64,000 nucleotides of DNA from Xylona heveae TC161 (lineage: Eukaryota > Ascomycota > Xylonomycetes > Xylonales > Xylonaceae): the NCBI RefSeq assembly GCF_001619985.1, contig NW_017264196.1:1240001-1304000 (forward strand), written 5' to 3'. Numbering within the stretch: the stretch's first letter is position 1; the number at the start of each line of letters is the position of its first letter. Both the position numbers and the translations under genes were made by a program. This document shows, piece by piece, positions 58,099-64,000 of this stretch. Under the pieces are notes generated by a model, which was not told where the DNA came from, made no database searches, and saw only the letters and a program-made list of their open reading frames with translations.

Positions 58099-60249
58099 TT
58101 ACATGACCCAGTCGATATTGTTGAGAAGAGCACGTGTCTCGTTCACTGTCATGCCACTGACACCAAGTGCGCGCACTTGGGTACCACGTCGTAATCGCTG
58201 AAGGCCAATGGCGACTTTCCAGCCTTCTTCCTGTTGGATGACAAAAATGTACTTTTTGCCTTCCTGGTCTCGAATGCTCGCGCGAAGGACGTGTACACCT
58301 TTGAAGTCGCCAGTCTGTGAGGAGGAATAACCATTAGGTCCATCTGATCCAGGAATGTGGCAATTCGATTTGCAAGTGCGAAGCAAATTCTCAATGAGGA
58401 GGTCGGTTTCTTCACTGGTTGGGGGAGGGGGTTTTCCGTCGCCAAAAAGTGTGCGCATGGGGTTCTGCGCGCGACGCTGAGCAGCAGATGCTGAAGCAGG
58501 ACCTTTCTTAAAATGAGGGCACCATACCTCGACTAATTTCATCGTCCACGCCTTCAAATCCCATTCACGCTGCGGCACGTGGCGGACATCATCGTCAATG
58601 AACAACCCTTCCGTCGTGATTTTGAGAATCAACCCATCGGTAACGCTGCCGATACCAGAAACCAACTCCGCAAGTGGTTGCTTCGGAAAGGTGTCGCTAA
58701 ACAGGTAGACGGCTTGGATCATGATCTTGTCTGGGTCTTTGGTAAAATATGGGCCACGGTTGGACGGCGGCGGCGTGGTTCGAGCAGTGGATTGAGATGG
58801 CGCATAGGAACTTTCGGAATAAAAGGACGAGTGCGAAGGTTGCTTGTAGACAGGGCGCTTTGGTTTGTCGTAGGGCCGATACGAGTAAGCGTCTTCGGAC
58901 CCAACCTCTGACTTGGCAGCGGCTTGCTTCTTGGGAGACGGAGTCCGAGGTTCCTTGCCAATCGTGGAGGAGGATGGACTGGAAACGTGGTAAGGGGTAC
59001 GTTCGCGGTCGGAGAGAATTGAAGCTGCGTATGTCGAGGGCGCTGTCCATGCTGCCTCTTTTTCCTTCTCCTTTTCTCGTGCTTCCCGTGCCTCTTTCTC
59101 TCGCTTCTCCTTCTCCCTCCGCTCACGAAGTTCTCGTAGTCGTGCCTCTCTGGCCTCCTTGTCAGCCTTCTCTTTAGCTTCCTTGGCCTCCTTTTCCTTG
59201 GCTTCCTTCTCTTCTTTCTCCCGAGCTGCCTGTTCACGGGCTTCCTTCTCCTTCGTCTCGCGTTCCTTTGCTTCCTTCTCTTTTGTTTCCTTTTCACGTC
59301 TTTCTCGAGCTTGCTTCAGCCTAGCTTCACGCTCGTCCTTACGAGCCTTCTCCCACTTTTCCTTTTCGGCTGCCTCTCGTGCCTTTTTCTCTGCTTCTTC
59401 GCGCAAGCGTTCAACCTCTCGCCTCATTTCTTCTTCCTCCTTTTTTCGGCGCTCATCCTCCTTTCTTCTCTCTTCGTCTTCTTTCCGTCTTCGCTCGTCG
59501 TCTTGTCTTCGCCGCTCTTCATCTTCCTTGCGCCTGCGTTCTTCCTCTTGTCTCCGAGTCTCCTCCTCCTTCTTCTTGCGTTCCGCTTCCGCCTTTTTTT
59601 CCGCCTCTTCACGCCTCTTGCGTTCCTCTTCTTTTCTCTTCGTCTCTTGCCGAGCCTTTTCCCATGCTTGACGTGCCTCACTTGCGCCGGGGGTGGGCCC
59701 TTGCTGACGCTGCCAGCCCGGACGAGGTCCTGTACCTGCACTAGGCCCGGGACCTGGACCTGGGCCTGCGCCCGGAGAAGGTCCGGCACTGTGAGGCGGC
59801 GGTCCATTGAAAGGAGGTGGTCCTGCATTGGGAGGCGGAGCGGAAGCTCCAGGTGACGGTCCGCTTGCTCCTGGGCCTCCTTCATTTCCTGACGTGCGAG
59901 CAGATCCCCCAACCTTTTCCATTTGTGTTTTGCCCCAGGCCCATCCCGCAACTCCGACGGCAATCAGCAAGACTACGACCCCTGCTCCTCCAGATGCCAC
60001 GGTCCTGGAGAACCATTCCCGCAAGACGGGCGCCACAATTGTCCATATTCCCAGAGCAAGTAGCGTACTAAAAACCCCGGCGAGAAAGCTGTTGCGGTGG
60101 GGTTGTAATGAGGGTAGATAGAGAAAGCCCGAGCCAGAGGAGTGAGGTGGAATGATAAAAATATCGTAATTGCCCGGGGGCAGCCCTGAAGAACCGGTGG
60201 AACGGGGATTTGCGCCATGTGGCGGTGGAGGGGGTGGTGGTGGATCCAT
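58099..60249 (-). CDS. Two-TM protein with long charged helix, fungal conserved hypothetical
   Basis: Single-exon protein of 716 aa. It starts with a run of eight Pro and has two transmembrane helices (about 54-74 and 86-105), a Pro/Gly-rich linker (about 120-190) and then about 210 residues (191-400) made almost only of Glu, Lys, Arg and Ala. Such ER/K segments form either a coiled coil or a rigid single alpha-helix. The C-terminal globular part (about 500-716) includes MIQAVYLFSDTFPKQPLAEL, RHVPQREWDLKAWTMKLVE and IFVIQQEEGWKVAIGLQRL, and looks conserved, but I do not know its name. The layout suggests a membrane anchor carrying a domain on a long arm, perhaps at the ER; this is inference. 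The start is the first ATG of the frame. Confidence 0.85.
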   Translation of the reverse strand: MDPPPPPPPPHGANPRSTGSSGLPPGNYDIFIIPPHSSGSGFLYLPSLQPHRNSFLAGVFSTLLALGIWTIVAPVLREWFSRTVASGGAGVVVLLIAVGVAGWAWGKTQMEKVGGSARTSGNEGGPGASGPSPGASAPPPNAGPPPFNGPPPHSAGPSPGAGPGPGPGPSAGTGPRPGWQRQQGPTPGASEARQAWEKARQETKRKEEERKRREEAEKKAEAERKKKEEETRRQEEERRRKEDEERRRQDDERRRKEDEERRKEDERRKKEEEEMRREVERLREEAEKKAREAAEKEKWEKARKDEREARLKQARERREKETKEKEAKERETKEKEAREQAAREKEEKEAKEKEAKEAKEKADKEAREARLRELRERREKEKREKEAREAREKEKEKEAAWTAPSTYAASILSDRERTPYHVSSPSSSTIGKEPRTPSPKKQAAAKSEVGSEDAYSYRPYDKPKRPVYKQPSHSSFYSESSYAPSQSTARTTPPPSNRGPYFTKDPDKIMIQAVYLFSDTFPKQPLAELVSGIGSVTDGLILKITTEGLFIDDDVRHVPQREWDLKAWTMKLVEVWCPHFKKGPASASAAQRRAQNPMRTLFGDGKPPPPTSEETDLLIENLLRTCKSNCHIPGSDGPNGYSSSQTGDFKGVHVLRASIRDQEGKKYIFVIQQEEGWKVAIGLQRLRRGTQVRALGVSGMTVNETRALLNNIDWVM

Positions 60250-62398
60250 TCAGAATCATCCGTAATAGCTTCAGGCCAGCTCTATCGTATGCGACAACCA
60301 ACAAGCTCACTGTTCCTGGACGTGATGTGCGCGATTCGGCGTTGTCATCTAAGATATTTGTGAGAATCGGGTCGTGCGGTCAAAATTGCGCGAATGTGAA
60401 CATGACATGCACAGAAATGACCAGTGTCATAATTCGATGCATCACTTACTGCTTTTCCATGTCTGATTGGGGGGGGCAAGATCTTGTCTCAGTCTGCACA
60501 GAATGCTGTCGCAGAAATTGTGGGGATGACAGGTGTGCCCACTGCCCTTTGCGGGCGGTTGTAATTATGGCGCCAATATGGTAGCAATTGTGGTCAAGAT
60601 ATTATGGAATTGAAAAGCTTGAGGGCGGATATTGCCTGTGCTGAATTTCTGAGAGTGAGTCAGATGCGCTGAGGATGATGAGGTTGGGAGTGTCTTAGAG
60701 AGGGAGTAGGTTGAAGATCCAGCCTCGTCAGAAGAGAGAGAGTATGTGTGTGTGCGCGCGTGTGGACCTCTCGTAGCTGCCTTGCACAAGCGCCCTCGAG
60801 ATTGGATTTCCACGAGCCACACAAACGGAGAATACAATGGTACAAAGCCCTGCAGGTGCACGCGCGCGAAAGGTGGGAAATGTCTCAAGATAATAACGGG
60901 CTTGTAGGCATTATTTCCCCGCTCATAAGACTGGGGGTGCACAAAAGCATGTCAATATTAGTTACTTTCTCCGTTACTGTACCAGCTGTCAAGGTCGGTT
61001 TGTTTACAAGTTGCAATTTCACACTTTACTGGGGGGACCTCGCGACCCCCTGGATGGCTTCTCGTCTCCACCCGCTCGCCCACCCGCCTTTCCGCACCCA
61101 CTCGTTTTCTGTTTCTTGATTAAAATTGTCCATTTCCTAGACGTAATACTACGTAGACCTTGATGTTCCTGTCGAAGAAATCGAGTCTCAATCTGCACTG
61201 TCCCACCAGAATAATCTGCAAGGCTTTCCGAGCTGTCCACTGTCTGAGAAGAGGCATGACGATGCTTGTTCGCAACAACAACGCATGTTTGGTGCTGCTC
61301 GTGTTGATAAACGTGGTTGGACCACGTCGTTCCTGGGCAACCGCCGAGTTAGTCTTCCGGCCAGCTCTGAAGCCTGTTTGGGGCAAAGGTCAATCATAGA
61401 ACCAATGAAGAGATTGCTGCCCCACGGGACTGCATCAGTGACAAATCATGGCCGGGTACAGGCACATCGCGATCATTGCAAGCTGCCTTTCCGGTAAATC
61501 GTTGGCTCCGGCGCTTTGGACACCGCCCTTGACTGCCAAAAGTGATGATTTCAACACACAAGTACCTCTGTACCCTAAGAGAGCGCTCTCCACCGTACTC
61601 TGTAAGTATGCAGTGTCTCTGGTGCCACACTGACGCCAAGAATTGGAAAACATAACATTTCCAAATTCTGGCAATATAAATGGTCCCGGCCATTGATTGA
61701 GATGGATCTTTGGAACTCTCCTGGATCATTCTGGATCTGTACCCATGATTTCGCTCGTTCAACACGTGTCGCAGAGATGCTAGCAGTAATGTGCCCAACA
61801 AAAAAACCAGCCCTGGTATCTCTGACTGGGAGAGGGTTTCATGTCAATTGACGGCTGATTGGGCCCAGACAGCATCGGTTTCCTAATTTGACATTGTGAA
61901 TCTGGGTTTGAAAGTAAGTATTTAATGGTAATAATAAGCTATAGTATCCTGAACCCAGCTTGACTGTCCATGTACGGAGTACACACTGGATGATCTGCCC
62001 GTGCAGCTTCGGCAGGTTCTTGCATTGATGGCTGATCTCCCCGTCGTGATCTCCTGTCCCCACTTCAAAAGCGATTATCGTAGAGCATACGATGTATTAT
62101 CGAACCATTGAGAATTGATAATCGGCGAGATAAAGCTCCAAGCACGTATTCGCCGAGAAAAGGAGTCTTAACTCAGTTAAGGATGGGGAATGCCAGAAAT
62201 TGGTCTGTGCTTCTCCGGCTCTTCGTGCTCGTCGGCCGTCATGACGAACAAGACCCGGCTCCTACCGCCCTAAACACTTGCTGATGGATTACCAACCATC
62301 GATATCGCACCTTTCTCTCTTCTCCTCAAATTTTTGAGGCAGAAAAGGGCAAGGTAATCAAGAACAGCTATTCGGCTTGGTTTTCTCCCTTTCAAAAA
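60250..62398. other. Divergent intergenic region with alternating purine-pyrimidine tracts
   Basis: About 2.1 kb between divergently transcribed genes (two-TM protein and GT8 enzyme). No gene is supported; a 135-codon minus-strand frame (61801-61394) has no domain. Two strictly alternating purine-pyrimidine tracts occur at 60742-60764 and 60856-60868. Confidence 0.5.
60742..60764. repeat. Alternating purine-pyrimidine tract (GT/GC repeat)
   Basis: Twenty-three bases in strict purine-pyrimidine alternation, including GTGTGTGTGCGCGCGTGTG. Such tracts can adopt left-handed Z-DNA under negative supercoiling. A second tract of 13 bases (60856-60868, containing GCACGCGCGCG) lies about 90 bp further right. 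Confidence 0.8.
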
Positions 62399-63574
62399 AT
62401 GGTCGCCACTAACGGCGCCGTTGCTGCTTGCAATCCAGACCCCATTCGGGTGGTAGATTCAAAGAAAGGTGCAGTCCCGAATTTCTTCAGTTCCCCAAAC
62501 TTTCTTTTTTCTACTTTCACATCTTTGCGAACTCGGAAAGTGTACCCTGCGGATGATTCCTGAGACGCTGACTGTGGTTGCAATGAAATACAGTATGGAC
62601 GACTCTAATCACGAATACGGCATACCTCTCTGGTCTACTGGCGCTTGATTATTCGTTAAAGAAGCACAAGTCGGCCTACCCGCTCGTCGCACTCTATACG
62701 GATTCTTTCCCACCAGAGGGACATGCAGCGCTCGACGCGCGGGGAATCGCAAAGAAGAGGGTCAGCTACCTATTGCCCTCGGTTCACAAGGACTATAGCA
62801 ACGACACGCGTTTCTACGATTGTTGGAGCAAGTTGACGCCGTTCTCTCTGGTTGAGTATGATCGCGTCGTTCAACTGGACAGCGACATGATTGTGCTGCA
62901 AAACATGGACGAACTCATGGAGATGGAGCTTGATCCGCCGGAGCTGGGAGGTAAAGGGGACAAGGTCTTTGCAGCAGGCCATGCCTGTGTTTGCAACCCT
63001 CTTTCAAAGCCGCATTATCCCAAAAACTGGTACGTCAGGCCCATATATTTCACTTATGCTCAACGTCCGGCCGTAAAGCAATTAGCCCATAGATTTCTGA
63101 CAACTGCTTTATAGGATCCCGAAAAACTGCGCCTACACGTCGCAACATTCAACACCCGATGCTGCACAAAAGGAAGGCGCGCCGCCCACCATTGGCCTAG
63201 GCATGCCCAATGGCGGCCTGCAAGTGGTGAACCCTTCTGCCGACATCTACGACCGCATCCTCCAGAAATTAGTGACACCAGCCTCGGTCGAGACCTACGA
63301 ATTTGCTGATCAGTCATTATTGTCGGACCTCTTTCCTGGCCGTTGGGTGGCATTACCCTATATTTACAATGCGCTCAAGACCATTCGATGGGATCGCGTG
63401 CACGCGCCGATATGGAGAGATGAGAAGGTCAAGAATCTGCACTTGCTGCTCAATCCCAAACCCTGGGACGAAGTTCCCGGCCAAGAATCAGATGAGACGC
63501 ATAAGTGGTGGTGGAAGATCAATTTGGAAAGACTCGAGCATGAAAAGGCTCAGGGCATCAACGACGGCTTCTAA
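62399..63574 (+). CDS. GT8 glycosyltransferase (glycogenin/galactinol-synthase-like)
   Basis: Retaining glycosyltransferase of family 8, which transfers sugar from UDP-sugar with a metal ion. Exons are 62399-62468, 62594-63029 and 63115-63574, giving 321 aa. Landmarks: VWTTLITNTAYLSGLLALDYS at the N-terminus, YDCWSKLTPFSLVEYDRVV, the metal-binding DxD motif in QLDSDMIVL (Asp about 119 and 121), PPTIGLGMPNGGLQVVNPS, and FADQSLLSDLFPGRW followed by LPYIYNALKTIRW. The acceptor sugar or protein is unknown. Exon 1 is short (70 nt); it was chosen because its phase-1 donor GTGCAG gives KKVWTTL, but another upstream exon cannot be ruled out. The second intron (85 nt) is firm. No signal peptide is seen, so a cytosolic enzyme is likely. 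Confidence 0.88.
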
Positions 63575-64000
63575 AAGTAAAGTAAAGGCATTTGCGCGTA
63601 GATTTTCTATGTACGATATCCCAATGTGTTCCGAGCTGTACGTTTTCACGCAGTTAGCGCTCCTGTCAACAAAAGTTATCGTGGCCAGCTTGGCCAAAAT
63701 CAAACTTTCTTCACATCCAGCACGTAGCCTACCTTGTGAAGCCAGCAAATGCAGGACTTTTTTTCTTCATATTTCTTGCGGACACCAACCGGATATCTCA
63801 AAAGAGCCAAAGAGCCTTCCCCTAGCTTCTAAACCCTCCTCGATCCTTCACTCAATCTGATTTCCTATACGAGTGCACACATTGCATTGATTTACACTGT
63901 CAATTTTGTAAAACGCGTTGTTTGTGGTAAAATAGTAGTGGTGGTGCCCCTCCAAAGTTCGCTCGGTGGGGGAGGAAACACCCCGCCGGAACCAACCCTC
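63575..64000. other. 3' flank of the GT8 gene
   Basis: About 430 bp to the window end with no supported gene. A plus-strand frame that continues to 63860 in another register is an out-of-frame shadow. Confidence 0.55.

Noticed and set aside
59159-59856. Long plus-strand open frames rich in Ser, Phe and Leu
   Set aside because: They are antisense to the Glu/Lys/Arg helix region (GAG/AAG/CGC codons) of the minus-strand two-TM protein. Purine-rich repeats always give such shadows.
1-64000. Mobile elements, virus-like elements, CRISPR arrays and rRNA
   Set aside because: I saw no terminal repeats, transposase or reverse-transcriptase motifs, regularly spaced repeats or rRNA-like sequence. Very degraded elements could escape a reading by eye.

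Overview
The window is genomic DNA of a filamentous ascomycete, most likely a eurotiomycete (Aspergillus/Penicillium/Talaromyces-like). The reasons are the many short GT-AG introns (mostly 45-140 nt) with CTAAC/CTGAC-type branch sites, and a gene set typical of Pezizomycotina: a Rab5 with an acidic insert, an Aspergillus-type GH3 beta-glucosidase, a CryA-like photolyase, a Zn2Cys6 regulator, a DUF3074 protein and an SRPK-like orphan kinase. The taxonomic placement is inference. I found no rRNA, convincing tRNA, CRISPR array, virus-like element or intact transposon.

Layout: 1-3249 has no supported gene. 3250-4312 (+) Rab5 GTPase. 5056-7321 (-) KRI1, divergent from 7772-12296 (+) a SIP3/LAM-type BAR-PH-GRAM-VASt membrane protein. 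13991-17521 (+) Zn2Cys6 transcription factor. 18788-20505 (-) mitochondrial ADP/ATP carrier. 22001-23626 (-) sterol C-14 reductase (ERG24), divergent from 24827-26070 (+) an MRL1-like sorting receptor. 26903-29423 (+) cryptochrome/photolyase. 30061-31177 (-) a seven-exon gene that is invisible as a long open frame. 31836-32287 (-) a tentative small membrane protein. 32347-33633 (-) a Tm-1-like (UPF0261) protein, divergent from 34366-35317 (+) a TIM-barrel protein of the PEP-hydrolase-like family. 35318-38651 is gene-poor. 38652-39689 (+) orphan protein. 41442-43186 (+) SRPK-like kinase. 44039-46598 (+) DUF3074/coiled-coil protein. 46599-50655 is a 4-kb intergenic stretch leading to 50656-53657 (+) secreted beta-glucosidase. 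54267-56102 (-) membrane-anchored SGS-repeat (DUF4097-like) protein. 58099-60249 (-) two-TM protein with a long charged helix. 62399-63574 (+) GT8 glycosyltransferase.

Most genes are housekeeping genes and are not obviously co-regulated: endosomal traffic (Rab5, MRL1-like receptor), ribosome biogenesis (KRI1), sterol synthesis and transport (ERG24, SIP3/LAM), mitochondrial ATP export and light response. The one clear functional pair is the divergent Tm-1-like/TIM-barrel couple, whose two domains form a single protein in plants. Exon boundaries were worked out by hand from splice signals, reading phase and family similarity. They have not been checked against transcripts.
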